Assembly: GCF_004115745.1 (NCBI RefSeq)
Contig: NZ_QXIL01000018.1
Span: 1-43,098 of the forward strand
From: Levilactobacillus suantsaii
GTDB taxonomy: Bacteria > Bacillota > Bacilli > Lactobacillales > Lactobacillaceae
Direction of reading: 5' to 3'
Length of the DNA: 43,098 bases
Shown piece after piece: positions 1 to 8,483 of this stretch (positions are counted from its first letter, which is position 1; each line of letters starts with the position of its first letter). The translations under genes and the position numbers were made by a program. The notes below the pieces were generated by a model. It was not told where the DNA came from. It saw only the letters and a list, made by a program, of their open reading frames with translations, and did no database searches.

Positions 1-1
1 T

Positions 2-52
2 GATAAAGTAGATGTACTCAAAGTAATCACTCCCTATATTGGTTGGAATTAG
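2..52 (+). CDS. C-terminal tail of an unknown protein (partial)
   Basis: An open frame enters from the left edge and ends at a TAG at 50-52. It encodes about 16 residues ending in PYIGWN. No family can be assigned from so short a tail. It could also be a chance open frame, since nothing upstream is visible and no clear terminator follows. Confidence 0.25.
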   Translation, partial: DKVDVLKVITPYIGWN

Positions 53-232
53 CTACTACCATTGTAAGTGATTGCTTTGGGCTTTTTAATTTCTGTTCGG
101 ATTAATTATAGAATTTGCCATTTCAATACATCCATTTTACAATACCCCACCCACTTTCGCACATCTGGTGACGTAATCCTCAAAATTTAGAGGTTTTAGT
201 TTCTAACAATTAAGATTTTGCGTTAAGATGAA

Positions 233-430
233 AGGTGTGGTAGTTTGTCGTGGGTAACGGCAAACTCGTTTTTGGATTTACAGCAAAGAAACGGTCGCCT
301 CCCGGGGGAATTTTTCGTCGGGCGGCGTTGTGTCCCTTAACGTCCACTTAGCTTTATTGGGTGGGGGTCTGCCCCACCGTGTTGTTACTCATCGCGTTAC
401 CCGGACGTTAACGGAACCACCGTTTACTGG
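233..430 (+). ncRNA. Putative structured RNA or leader with a pseudoknot
   Basis: The leader of the next gene is rich in complementary segments. Hairpin A pairs 243-250 with 258-265 around the loop TGGGTAA. A second hairpin pairs 296-304 with 319-327 with one internal mismatch. A 9-bp perfect helix joins TTAACGTCC (337-345) to GGACGTTAA (403-411) and encloses a G/C hairpin (360-366 with 372-378). The loop of hairpin A (GGGTAA, 252-257) is complementary to TTACCC (397-402), directly before the 3' strand of the long helix, so a pseudoknot can form. A small AACGG/CCGTT hairpin (411-425) overlaps that helix and lies just before the Shine-Dalgarno, so the two could compete. I compared it by memory with c-di-AMP (ydaO), 6S, tmRNA, RNase P, SRP, FMN and THF RNAs and found no convincing match. 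A riboswitch-like or ncRNA role is inference. Confidence 0.45.
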
Positions 431-447
431 ACATGGAGGTTTTTCAG

Positions 448-1077
448 TTGAACAACCAAGAACCAAAATCACGCGTACAACGGTATAATTTTAACGACGT
501 CCACCAGCCGCCGCGGCGGCACCGCCAACAACGGCGCTGGTGGCCCTGGTTGATGACTTTGCTCACGCTGGCCATCGCGGTGTTGTTAGTCCTGGCCATC
601 AACACACACCAGTCCTCATCGTCGCGGACCGCAACGGCTTCGAGTGCCGACGCGTCCTTAGCGGCCAAATCGTCCTCGACCTCGCAACAGTCGGCCTACG
701 ACCAATTTGAGACCAAGTACAAACGCTACCTATCAAACGGCACGTTGACCTTGACTCAGAAGCAGAAGCTCCAGGAGAGCATCAACAACGAAGATAACAG
801 CGCGGTCCAAAGTCGGGAACAAAAGCTCCTGAACCAGGCCGAGGTCAAACGCTCGTCGAGTTCGAGCAATGCGGCAAAGTCGAGCGCCAACTCGACGCAA
901 AAGGCCCAACAGAGCCAAAATGCCAGTTCGTTCGACACGCCCCACACCTTCTCGTCGGTCGCCGACGCCCAAAACTGGGCCCAGGCGTCCAAGAGTCAGT
1001 GGTTACAGGCCGGCTACTCGACCTACACCATCACGTCCGATGGGCAAGGCAATTATAATTTACAATTTGTTCGCTGA
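448..1077 (+). CDS. Small membrane-anchored Ser-rich protein, function unknown
   Basis: The most likely start is the TTG at 448, giving 209 residues. The upstream in-frame ATG at 433 is itself part of the Shine-Dalgarno (GGAGGT at 435-440, 7 bases before the TTG). The protein has a basic cytoplasmic N-terminus (Arg/His/Trp-rich), one membrane segment at about residues 32-51, then a Ser/Ala/Gln-rich, low-complexity extracellular linker with helical charged stretches. It ends in a compact segment of about 45 residues (DAQNWAQASKSQWLQAGYSTYTI) that looks like a small folded module. The architecture resembles type II membrane proteins of lactobacilli with extracytoplasmic C-terminal domains. I do not recognise a named family. 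The structured leader upstream suggests post-transcriptional control. Confidence 0.8.
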   Translation: MNNQEPKSRVQRYNFNDVHQPPRRHRQQRRWWPWLMTLLTLAIAVLLVLAINTHQSSSSRTATASSADASLAAKSSSTSQQSAYDQFETKYKRYLSNGTLTLTQKQKLQESINNEDNSAVQSREQKLLNQAEVKRSSSSSNAAKSSANSTQKAQQSQNASSFDTPHTFSSVADAQNWAQASKSQWLQAGYSTYTITSDGQGNYNLQFVR

Positions 1078-1111
1078 TTTGAGTGTGCACCCCAGTACTA
1101 GGGGTGCGCGC

Positions 1112-1163
1112 AACAAAAACAGGCTGACCGGGAATTCATCTTCCTGGTCAGCCTGTTTTTGTT
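1112..1163. terminator. Bidirectional intrinsic terminator
   Basis: A perfect 18-bp inverted repeat (AACAAAAACAGGCTGACC at 1112-1129 with its complement at 1146-1163) lies between convergent genes ending at 1077 and 1180. A-rich and T-rich flanks allow it to work both ways. A second small GCACCCC/GGGGTGC hairpin sits at about 1086-1107. Confidence 0.9.
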
Positions 1164-1179
1164 ATCGATTTAGGACTGG

Positions 1180-2343
1180 TTAGTGCGTCACAACGGTCGA
1201 CTGGAAAAACGCTGGGACGAACGCTTCGTAGAAGTCGATGGCCTGCAAGTACGCGGCCAAACTGATGTACTCGTCCGGTTGGTGGGAGGTGTTGCTACCC
1301 GGGCCAATTTCGATGCTGGTGAAGTCGCCCTTGCCCCGCAAGAATTCCGCGCCGTCGTTAGCGCCCCCGGAGCCCACGATTTGCGTGTCGTGGCCGCAGA
1401 CCTGGTCACTGATCTGCTTGGCCAATTGGACCAGCGGGGCCTGCGGATCACCGGGGATGGCCTCCTCGGGAAAACTGTAGGTCAGCTCAAGGTCGACGCC
1501 CGGTTCCTGGTTGAGCTTGGCCACTAGTCCTTCGAGTTCATCATATAACATTTGGTTGGGATACGCCGGAATCGTCCGCATGTTAGCCATCAATTCGGCG
1601 TGGGCCGGAATAGAATTGACCTGCTCACCGCCGGAAATCAAATCAACGTTGTGCAACAACCCGCCCAAGACCGGGTCAACCTGGGTATGTTGGGCCATCA
1701 TGGGCCCCACAGCGTTGTAAAACTTCATGAGATTGGTAATCGCGTTGACACCGAGCTCCGGACTGGCGCTGTGGACGCCCTTGCCGGTGGAGACCACCTT
1801 GTAGTCGATAACGCCCCGCGCGGTGTAGACTACCTGGTCCAGCCCACTGGGTTCGGCAATGACCAGCCCTGCGAGGTGATCAGCGTATCCGGCATCGGTC
1901 AGTTGCGCGGCACCATATTCACCGGTCTCTTCACCCACCGTAGCCAACAAACGCACGCCCCCGGCCAGTGGTTGGTGCTGTTCTAAGGCTTCGAGCATGG
2001 CGATGGTGATGGCGGCTAAGCCACTCTTCATGTCCGAAGCTCCCCGGCCAAAGAGCTGGTCCCCCACAATTTCACCGCCAAACGGCGCGTGGTGCCAGGC
2101 GGTTTCATCGCCCGGCGCCACCACGTCCATGTGCCCGGCTAACCCCAGCAGCGGACCAGTGGGGTCGCCGATGGTCACCACCAGATTGTCCCGGCCAGGT
2201 GCATAGGTCAAACGTTCGACCTTGGCCTGCGGGTACGGGGCAAAGAGACTGGCCAGGTAATCCGCCACTTCTGCTTCGTGGGCGTTAACGGACGGAATCT
2301 GAATCAATTGTTGCAGAATTTCAATTTTTTGCGCTGGGGTCAT
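1180..2343 (-). CDS. M20 family metallopeptidase, ArgE/DapE-type deacylase
   Basis: This 387-residue protein belongs to the M20 zinc peptidase/deacylase family (ArgE, succinyl-DapE, CPG2-like). Visible motifs are the first metal-binding segment LGLAGHMDVV at about 66-75, the GRGASDMKSG segment at about 99-108 carrying the bridging Asp, the catalytic EETGEYGA at about 137-144, and a C-terminal SHQPDEY segment supplying the last metal-ligand His. Length is normal for the family. The start at 2343 has a GAAAGGA ribosome site about 10 bases upstream. These enzymes remove N-acyl groups from amino acids, for example N-succinyl-diaminopimelate in lysine and cell-wall synthesis. The exact substrate cannot be told from motifs. 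It is monocistronic, with its own terminator shared with the convergent gene. Confidence 0.9.
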   Translation of the reverse strand: MTPAQKIEILQQLIQIPSVNAHEAEVADYLASLFAPYPQAKVERLTYAPGRDNLVVTIGDPTGPLLGLAGHMDVVAPGDETAWHHAPFGGEIVGDQLFGRGASDMKSGLAAITIAMLEALEQHQPLAGGVRLLATVGEETGEYGAAQLTDAGYADHLAGLVIAEPSGLDQVVYTARGVIDYKVVSTGKGVHSASPELGVNAITNLMKFYNAVGPMMAQHTQVDPVLGGLLHNVDLISGGEQVNSIPAHAELMANMRTIPAYPNQMLYDELEGLVAKLNQEPGVDLELTYSFPEEAIPGDPQAPLVQLAKQISDQVCGHDTQIVGSGGANDGAEFLRGKGDFTSIEIGPGSNTSHQPDEYISLAAYLQAIDFYEAFVPAFFQSTVVTH

Positions 2344-2548
2344 GGCACATCAAGTCCTTTCAATTAAAAAATGATTAAACCTAGCTTACGATCTTTTAAT
2401 CAAGAATCAAGCCTATTTTAATAAATTATACGGATTTATTTTTATATATGGATTTTTATACATTGATTTGCATAATGTTCTTAGTCGAGGTTCCTGGGAT
2501 CCTGCGGTATAATGAAAGCAGTTTAGGACTCATTTTAGGAGGGATTTC

Positions 2549-3058
2549 ATGCGTATTTTTGTACCAACTGACAACGGCTACCTGGCCGACGACTATAGTA
2601 AGCATGCCACCAAGGAGGACATGAACGGGCACAACCCCGTTAAGTCATTTCCCATTAGTCTGAGTAAACTCCCCAAGAAGACCCAGACCTTGGCGTTGAA
2701 CCTCATCGACTTCGACGCTGTCCCGGTCTCCGGCTTCCCGTGGATTCACTGGGTCGCTGCCAACTTCCCTGGTACCACCCGGGAGATCACGGCCGACGTG
2801 TCCCGGACCAACGCGATTCCTCACGTTCACGGTCGCAACAGTAACGCCGGCTCATTAATCGGCAACACCGACCCGGCCATTTACCAAAACTACACCGGCC
2901 CGGTGCCACCGGACAAGGACCACGACTACAGTCTGACGGTCTACGCGCTGGACACTAAGTTGGACCTGGAAGACGGCTTCTGGTTGAACGACTTGTTGCA
3001 CCAGATCAACGGTCACGTGCTCGACACCGCAACGATCACGTTGCGCGGTCGGGTCTAA
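2549..3058 (+). CDS. YbhB/YbcL (PEBP, Raf-kinase-inhibitor-like) family protein
   Basis: The 169-residue protein matches bacterial phosphatidylethanolamine-binding-like proteins of the YbhB/YbcL type. It shows the core pattern LALNLIDFDAV...FPWIHWVAANFPG at about 48-75, the GRNSNAGSLIG pocket segment, a YTGPVPPDKDHDYSLTVYALD motif at about 116-135, and the closing LxxEDGFWLNDLL helix. The biochemical role in bacteria is unclear. An AGGAGGG ribosome site precedes the ATG, and a TATAAT-like -10 lies at about 2508-2513. The stop is 12 bases before the usp gene on the same strand, so the two are probably one stress-related operon (inference). Confidence 0.9.
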   Translation: MRIFVPTDNGYLADDYSKHATKEDMNGHNPVKSFPISLSKLPKKTQTLALNLIDFDAVPVSGFPWIHWVAANFPGTTREITADVSRTNAIPHVHGRNSNAGSLIGNTDPAIYQNYTGPVPPDKDHDYSLTVYALDTKLDLEDGFWLNDLLHQINGHVLDTATITLRGRV

Positions 3059-3070
3059 GCGGAGGCTGTC

Positions 3071-3583
3071 ATGTCAGCAAATTACCAAAACATTCTGGTC
3101 CCGGTCGACGGGTCCGTGCAAGCCGAACTGGCGTTGAAAAAGGCGGTGCTGGTGGCCCAACGTAACGACAACGCCCACATCGACTTGCTCAACGTGTTGC
3201 GCATCACCCACGGCTTATCCTCACGGGAATCCATGCCAGGGAGCGTCATCCACGAGTTGGCCCAAGACGCCACGGCGTATTTACAGTCACTAGTCGACAC
3301 CACCGCGGCGGCCACCGGCTTTCACGCGATTTCACCGCACGTGCGCTTCGGTAACCCCAAGACCGTTATCGCCCACGAGTTCGTCAAGGACCACCATAAC
3401 GACCTCATCATGATGGGTGCCACCGGCCTCAGCGCCGTGGCCCGGATGGTCGAAGGCTCGGTCACGGCCTACGTTAGTCGGACGGCTTCGATTGACGTCT
3501 TCGTGGTGCGGACCGACCTGGACCGCCGCCCCATCGATATCCCGGCGGTCAGTGAGAAGAATCAGCAACAACCGAAATTTTAA
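3071..3583 (+). CDS. Universal stress protein, UspA family (ATP-binding type)
   Basis: The 170-residue protein has the single-domain Usp fold pattern: N-terminal YQNILVPVDGSVQAELALKKAV, and a C-terminal nucleotide-binding motif G-x2-G-x9-G-S (MMGATGLSAVARMVEGSVT) at about 115-133, followed by the VFVV strand. Presence of this motif places it in the ATP-binding group. The last 20 residues or so (DRRPIDIPAV...) are a charged tail beyond the fold. It follows the PEBP-like gene by 12 bases with a GGAGG-type site, so co-expression is likely. Usp proteins help cells through starvation and acid stress, but the specific role here is not shown. Confidence 0.93.
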   Translation: MSANYQNILVPVDGSVQAELALKKAVLVAQRNDNAHIDLLNVLRITHGLSSRESMPGSVIHELAQDATAYLQSLVDTTAAATGFHAISPHVRFGNPKTVIAHEFVKDHHNDLIMMGATGLSAVARMVEGSVTAYVSRTASIDVFVVRTDLDRRPIDIPAVSEKNQQQPKF

Positions 3584-3611
3584 AGACCTGAATTATTGGT
3601 CTAGTAATTCA

Positions 3612-3657
3612 AAACGGACTGTCACACTCGTCAAAGCGAGAATGTGGCAGTCCGTTT
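3612..3657. terminator. Bidirectional terminator between usp and the GPH transporter
   Basis: A long inverted repeat (AAACGGACTG at 3612-3621 with CAGTCCGTTT at 3648-3657, extended inward with two mismatches) separates convergent genes ending at 3583 and 3679. Confidence 0.85.
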
Positions 3658-3678
3658 CTATAGTCAGACAACTAATAT

Positions 3679-5244
3679 TTAATTATTTTGCCAAACCTTG
3701 ATATCGTGATAATTAATCTCAGTTAAGTCATTCAGCGTAGCTTCCGTCTGTGGATCAACGTCAGCCATCTTACCGCCATCACGTAACCGCTTAATTTCGG
3801 CATTAACCACCTTGGACGTCTTCCGAGTGACCTTAAACTTCATGGCCCCGATCAACGCAATCACAATCAAGAGTCCGACAACGATACTGATAATGCCAAC
3901 AATCATTAACTTGGCACTTTCAGGTTCGCCGACCGACCCAGAGCTTGACTTCACAAAACCAGAAGCATCCAGCATCAATCCAACGACAATCGTTCCCAAA
4001 GCAATGGACGTCTGCATGATGAACATCATGACAGAAGCAAAGACCCCTGACCGATTTTCACCAGTCACAACCGTATCAATATCGGGAATAAACGGAAAGA
4101 CGTTCCATGGAATAAACCAGAGAATGTATTGCCCAATATTGTAGAAGAAGCAAATCACACTCAACCAAACGATAATGTGCGCTGGCCGGTTAAAGGCAAC
4201 AAAGGCCGTCGCAGCACACGCGCCAATAATCGGCACGTAAGCGTACATGTAAAGGGCTCGAGGCGTAATTTTGGTAATTGCCCAACCGGCAATAATCGTG
4301 ATTGGAATTGAGACTAAACTAAACATACTCAGGTAAGCCGCCGTAGCGGAAGATAAGCCAATGACATCAACAATGTAATAGGCAAAGACCGTGCCCCAAA
4401 CAGAAGCGGCCAGATAAGAAGCCCCAAAAATCAACAGGTGAATCCGGTAAGCTTTAATTTTGAACGTTGAGACATAGCTTTTAACCGCTGACTTCAAAAG
4501 AACCCAGACGCTCCGCTTTTGACCATTGCTGTGTGATTCTTCGACCGCTGCTTCTTCCTTGGTCACAAAGTGTTCCCAAGTACTAAAGTAAGTGACTAAA
4601 ATCAAGACGAAAGCGCCAACGGAGAAGATGGCTTGCGCAGTCATGTATGGGACTGGACTGGTTTTAGGCCACATCTTGAACATCTGTGCAATCACCCACT
4701 GAATAAGGGGCGCAAACGCACCGGCGAAGACCATCCGGGACGTGGACAACTTGGTCCGTTCGTTGTAATCTTTGGTCATTTCGTTCGACAGCGTATCGTA
4801 CGGAATTTCCAAGAATGACAGCATCATATTCGTGATCAAGTACGTTGCTAGATAGTAGATATAATTCATGTTGGGAACCCATTGAATAATAGCAATTAAC
4901 GCCGCTGGGGCTGCCAACAAGAGGAAGAAGTGCCGCCGACCAAATCGTCGACCGAACTTTAATTTATAGAATTTATCTGAAATATTTCCGGCAAGTAAAG
5001 TGGTGAAGGCATCGACGACCCGGCCAATCGCAAAGATTGAAGCCCCTTCGACCGCACTCAACCCACAAAATGTCGTGTAGAAGAACAGCAGCCACGTCAC
5101 AACCATACCTTGCATCGCTTGACTATACGATGAAAAAACACCAAAGCCAATCGACCGCCAAAATCCAATTTTCTTTTTTGCTCGATAGATACGCTTGGAA
5201 CGGTACTCGTCCCAACCATCGTGGAGCACTTTCTGATCCGTCAT
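3679..5244 (-). CDS. GPH-family glycoside/pentoside/hexuronide:cation symporter
   Basis: The 521-residue protein is a major facilitator of the GPH family (XylP, MelB, UidB type). It has about 12 membrane segments and the family pattern of a first-helix region followed by RFGRRHFFLLLAAPAALI at about 95-112 (cytoplasmic basic loop), PYDTLSNEMTKDYNERTKLST at about 148-168, and a late FIPDIDTVVTGENRSGVFASVMMF segment at about 379-402, all typical of GPH carriers. A hydrophilic C-terminal tail of about 60 residues is present. It is the second gene after the glycosidase at 5265-7200 (20-base gap, AGGAGG site), so it probably imports the glycoside that the enzyme cleaves. The closest functional analogue I can name is the isoprimeverose/xyloside carrier XylP, but the substrate is not proven. 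Confidence 0.9.
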   Translation of the reverse strand: MTDQKVLHDGWDEYRSKRIYRAKKKIGFWRSIGFGVFSSYSQAMQGMVVTWLLFFYTTFCGLSAVEGASIFAIGRVVDAFTTLLAGNISDKFYKLKFGRRFGRRHFFLLLAAPAALIAIIQWVPNMNYIYYLATYLITNMMLSFLEIPYDTLSNEMTKDYNERTKLSTSRMVFAGAFAPLIQWVIAQMFKMWPKTSPVPYMTAQAIFSVGAFVLILVTYFSTWEHFVTKEEAAVEESHSNGQKRSVWVLLKSAVKSYVSTFKIKAYRIHLLIFGASYLAASVWGTVFAYYIVDVIGLSSATAAYLSMFSLVSIPITIIAGWAITKITPRALYMYAYVPIIGACAATAFVAFNRPAHIIVWLSVICFFYNIGQYILWFIPWNVFPFIPDIDTVVTGENRSGVFASVMMFIMQTSIALGTIVVGLMLDASGFVKSSSGSVGEPESAKLMIVGIISIVVGLLIVIALIGAMKFKVTRKTSKVVNAEIKRLRDGGKMADVDPQTEATLNDLTEINYHDIKVWQNN

Positions 5245-5264
5245 GTTTCTGACCTCCTATCGCT

Positions 5265-7200
5265 TTATTTAAATTCACAATATTTCAAGGCAAAGTACAG
5301 GCCCCAATCCTGATCGTTTGCCCAGGGATCGAGTTGATGAGCGGCTTGACCGTTTACTTTTAGTGGGTAGATCATGGCACACGAGGCACTCCCATCTTCC
5401 CCAAAGAGTGACAACGGGGCTCGTAAAGACTTGTGCGCTAAAGGCTCATAACTGGCCTCAACCACTTGTTGAGCGTGAGCAAATGCCAATCCGGATAACG
5501 CGGTCCAATAATGCGGGAACGTGTCGTCTAACATCCGATTCTTACCAAACCAATAGCCATCCCAATGGCGCAAAGCTACTTCGTTCAAGTGATAATCGGG
5601 TTGCAACCCTTCAAACTGGGCCAACGATTGTAACTGAACCTTAGCGGCCGCTAGGTACTTTTCTTCCCCCGTCAAGTGATACATATCGACAACGTACAAC
5701 GCCGCCGGGCCAACAATTGCTTGCTCATAGGACACTTCTGATTCTGGATAGTTAACGCCATTTTTTACAATGTAATCAACGTTTTGTCGATAACAGTCGA
5801 GTAGCTGATCAGCTTGCTCTTTGCGCCCTGCTTGGCGAAAAAGCCGCATCGATTCTGCCATTGGAATGCCAATAGCATAAAACTCAACTCCCCCAATCTG
5901 GTAGAAGTGCATCATCACGCGGTAGCACCACTCCAGATACTTTTGGTCATTTTCCAATTGGAACATTTCCAGAAATAATTGTGCGACCCATGGATAGTTG
6001 TACAACCGGGGGTCATCATTATTTCGCGGCGCATCGTTATAGACTGTGCCCGTCTCAACATCAACTAAATTAGTCGTGACGTAGTTAATATAGGCCAACA
6101 AACTTTTATATAATTTTTTATCGGGGATATGCCGGAGATAATACGCCATCAAAACCCCCATGCCGACCCGTTCACGGCCGCCATTATGATCATTCACGTG
6201 GATGTAATACTGTTGGTGCTCATCATTGTCGTAAATCAAGTAAGCACCGTTAAGTACGCTTTCGGGATTCAAACATTGTTGTTTTTCAGCAATGAAATGT
6301 ACCCGCCGACTGGCCAGTTCAACTAACGGTAACGTCCGGAAGAACAGTGCATGGGTATGCTGCTCGTGCCAATCAATGACCACGAGATTTTCACCATTAA
6401 CCCCCGCCGGGAGAGTTACCACGGCCGTAGCCGTTGCTTGGTCCCAATCAGTGGCGACCAAATGATGTTGCCACCAAACTTGTGGTCCTACCGTTGACGT
6501 CGTTCCCCCACCCACGTGAATTCTGAACGTTAGTGGTTGGTTGCCCGTCACTACAAAATCATCGGCTGTCACATCGATGTAATCTGGTGTTCGTTGCAAA
6601 ACCTCCTTGAACTGTTTTTTTCCGTTAAACCAGAAGAGTTTCCAACTTAGCGTATAGGATTCTCCTGGTTGTAATTTAAAGTTTTCGGGGTGCAGTCTAA
6701 TCACACCACGGGTATTGCTAACTTCTTCTTCCCGACCCGAAAAGTCATAACTACGTTGAATGCTGTAGCCTTTCAAACTCCCTTGTTGCAGAAGCAGTCC
6801 TAAGTGCGGGGCTTGGCCTCCTTGACGTAATGCCATGAGGTAACTGCAGGTTTCCCCGCACCAGATATGAGTATTGCTACATTGCGTTAAGCCAACACTG
6901 GCTTTAGTGTAGTAATCCGGTAACGGGACATCGATGCCCACATCCGTGTCGAGAGTGTCCATCTTTAGTTGAATTCGTAAAAACATAGGTTTCTGTCAAA
7001 CTTTCGTCAGTCAATTGACGGCTAACAGTTACGTTGAGGTCCACTGTTGTGTGCACCTTTCCCCAAATTTCGTGGGCTTTTACCCAATTCATGTGGTATT
7101 GATCCTGGCGGTTGAGAAGCCCAACCACCTGATTTTGCGCATCCGTCTTAACCTGGAAAGTTACCGATTGGCCCGTTATTTCCGTATTTTTTATCTCCAA
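5265..7200 (-). pseudogene. Six-hairpin-like glycosidase, split by a +1 frameshift
   Basis: Two overlapping frames together make one protein of about 644 residues. Frame one begins near 7200 and carries the N-terminal beta-rich region up to TETYVFTNSTK. Frame two continues as DTLDTDVGIDVPLPDYYTKA down to 5265. The natural joint is an ACTAAAGATGG segment at about 6956-6966, where one extra base (probably an A) breaks the frame. The start is best set at TTG 7200: an AAGGTGAT site (7205-7212) lies 6 bases before it, whereas the in-frame GTG 7209 has none. An N-terminal beta-sandwich (NTHIWCGETCSYLMALRQGG) is followed by a C-terminal alpha-helical half (YEQAIVGPAALYVVDMYHLTGEEKYL), like (alpha/alpha)6 glycosidases. 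I cannot assign a GH number. It shares an operon with the GPH symporter. It may be a real pseudogene or a sequencing error. Confidence 0.75.
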
Positions 7201-7408
7201 ATGTATCACCTTATTTGTCTAATAAGAATTTACTTATATAAATGTGTAAAAACCTGATGTTAACGCCATTTCGCTAGCGACCTTTTATTTCTGAAGCTGT
7301 GATAATTAACTATCAATTGAATTGTAACCCCTTTCACAAATGATTATAATGTCCATAAACGGTCAATTAATAACCTTTTTTATCTTACCCAGAAAAGAGG
7401 CATCGCAG
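7201..7408. promoter_or_regulatory. Divergent promoter region, glycosidase operon and AraC regulator
   Basis: This 208-base AT-rich gap separates the minus-strand glycosidase operon from the plus-strand AraC-type gene, so it must hold both promoters and probably the regulator's binding sites. The segment TGTTAACGCCATTTC at about 7258-7272 partly resembles a cre box but breaks two consensus positions. No clear direct repeats for AraC binding were found by eye. Confidence 0.5.
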
Positions 7409-8356
7409 ATGTACTATCTTTTTTCACACCAAAAACCTGTTATTTTTACGATTGGCGGTAAATTCATCAGTTCTTCTTCGTGGGCCCACGAGAAAAAACG
7501 CTTCAGCGATTACGAACTCATTATTTGCCTTAAGGGAGCGGTCTATCTTCAAATCAATCATCAAAAGTATACTGTGCTTCCGGACGAAGTCTTATTAGTT
7601 CCCTACCCATCTGAAGTCCAGGGCTATCAAAAAAGTGATAGTGTGATTTTCTTTTGGTTGCATTTTGCAGCTAACGACAGACACACTTTCCTAACCAAAC
7701 GCTATTCTGACACTCAGCTCAGCGAAATTGCCCAGAATGGCTTATCCGACTACTTCATTCTTCCCGATAAGTTTAAATTACTGGACACCCAGGAAATTTC
7801 CGTCCTGGTTTATCAACTCTTAGATAGTCATACCCATGACACCTTTTACTTTGAAGAAAGCAACTATTTGATGACCTACTTACTTTTAAAAATCAGTAGT
7901 CAATTTCTCCAGGGAATTCGAACGCAACATACATCCAATATCTATTACACTCGCATGATGCACATTAAAAGTTGGGTTCGATCTCACATGTCTGTCCGTC
8001 TAACCGTTACCGACATTGCCCATAACTTCGGTCTCACTCCGCAGTATCTCTCGCGTTTTTTCAAGCAAAATCAAGGACAAACATTAATCGAATATATTAA
8101 CCAGCAAAAAATAAAAGTTGCCTGCGAACTCCTTTTGCGAACAACTCTTTCCGTGAAACAAATTTCGAACTTCGCCTACTTCAAAAATGAAAAACAATTT
8201 TTTCTACAGTTTCGTAAATTAACTGGCACCACACCACTCCACTACCGCCAAATTCACGGGCCCATTCATACTAATAATCCTTATGTTGACCCTGAGTTAC
8301 CAGTCCCCAAAAAAGCTCTGCTACGGCTAGAACGAGAAGCCAAAGAAAAACACTAA
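7409..8356 (+). CDS. AraC/XylS-family transcriptional regulator
   Basis: The chosen start is ATG 7409 (315 residues), because AGAGG lies 8 bases upstream. The earlier in-frame ATG at 7340 would add a 23-residue hydrophobic tail without a good ribosome site. The N-terminal half is a cupin-like sugar-sensing domain (YELIICLKGAVYLQINHQKYTVLPDEVLLVPYPSEVQGY). The C-terminal half has two helix-turn-helix units: LTVTDIAHNFGLTPQYLSRFFKQNQGQTLIEYI and LSVKQISNFAYFKNEKQFFLQFRKLTGTTPLHYR, the classical AraC signature. It is divergent from the glycosidase/GPH operon and is its probable activator, responding to the imported sugar or a product (inference). Confidence 0.9.
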   Translation: MYYLFSHQKPVIFTIGGKFISSSSWAHEKKRFSDYELIICLKGAVYLQINHQKYTVLPDEVLLVPYPSEVQGYQKSDSVIFFWLHFAANDRHTFLTKRYSDTQLSEIAQNGLSDYFILPDKFKLLDTQEISVLVYQLLDSHTHDTFYFEESNYLMTYLLLKISSQFLQGIRTQHTSNIYYTRMMHIKSWVRSHMSVRLTVTDIAHNFGLTPQYLSRFFKQNQGQTLIEYINQQKIKVACELLLRTTLSVKQISNFAYFKNEKQFFLQFRKLTGTTPLHYRQIHGPIHTNNPYVDPELPVPKKALLRLEREAKEKH

Positions 8357-8483
8357 TTTCAACTTTTTCCATCTCCTAAAAATCTTCACAAATCCCGCAT
8401 AGTTTACACTAAACTTTTCGTCATAATAAGACTATGTTAATAAACAATCTAATCTTTTTATAGAGTAACGGAGGATCCTAATC

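Noticed and set aside
233..430. A c-di-AMP (ydaO) riboswitch or 6S RNA
   Set aside because: A GGGGGAA segment recalls ydaO, but the GGGGUGAAUC and CAGCUAACC motifs are absent, and 6S RNA is a single long rod with a central bubble, unlike these several hairpins.
2344..2548. Lacto-usp RNA motif upstream of the PEBP/usp pair
   Set aside because: The Lacto-usp motif is known 5' of such operons, but I found only AT-rich sequence and a promoter with no clear stable hairpin.
6904..6994. Programmed +1 frameshift in the glycosidase gene
   Set aside because: No stop codon, slippery CUU/UUU site or internal Shine-Dalgarno lies at the joint, and two other genes nearby carry similar single-base indels.
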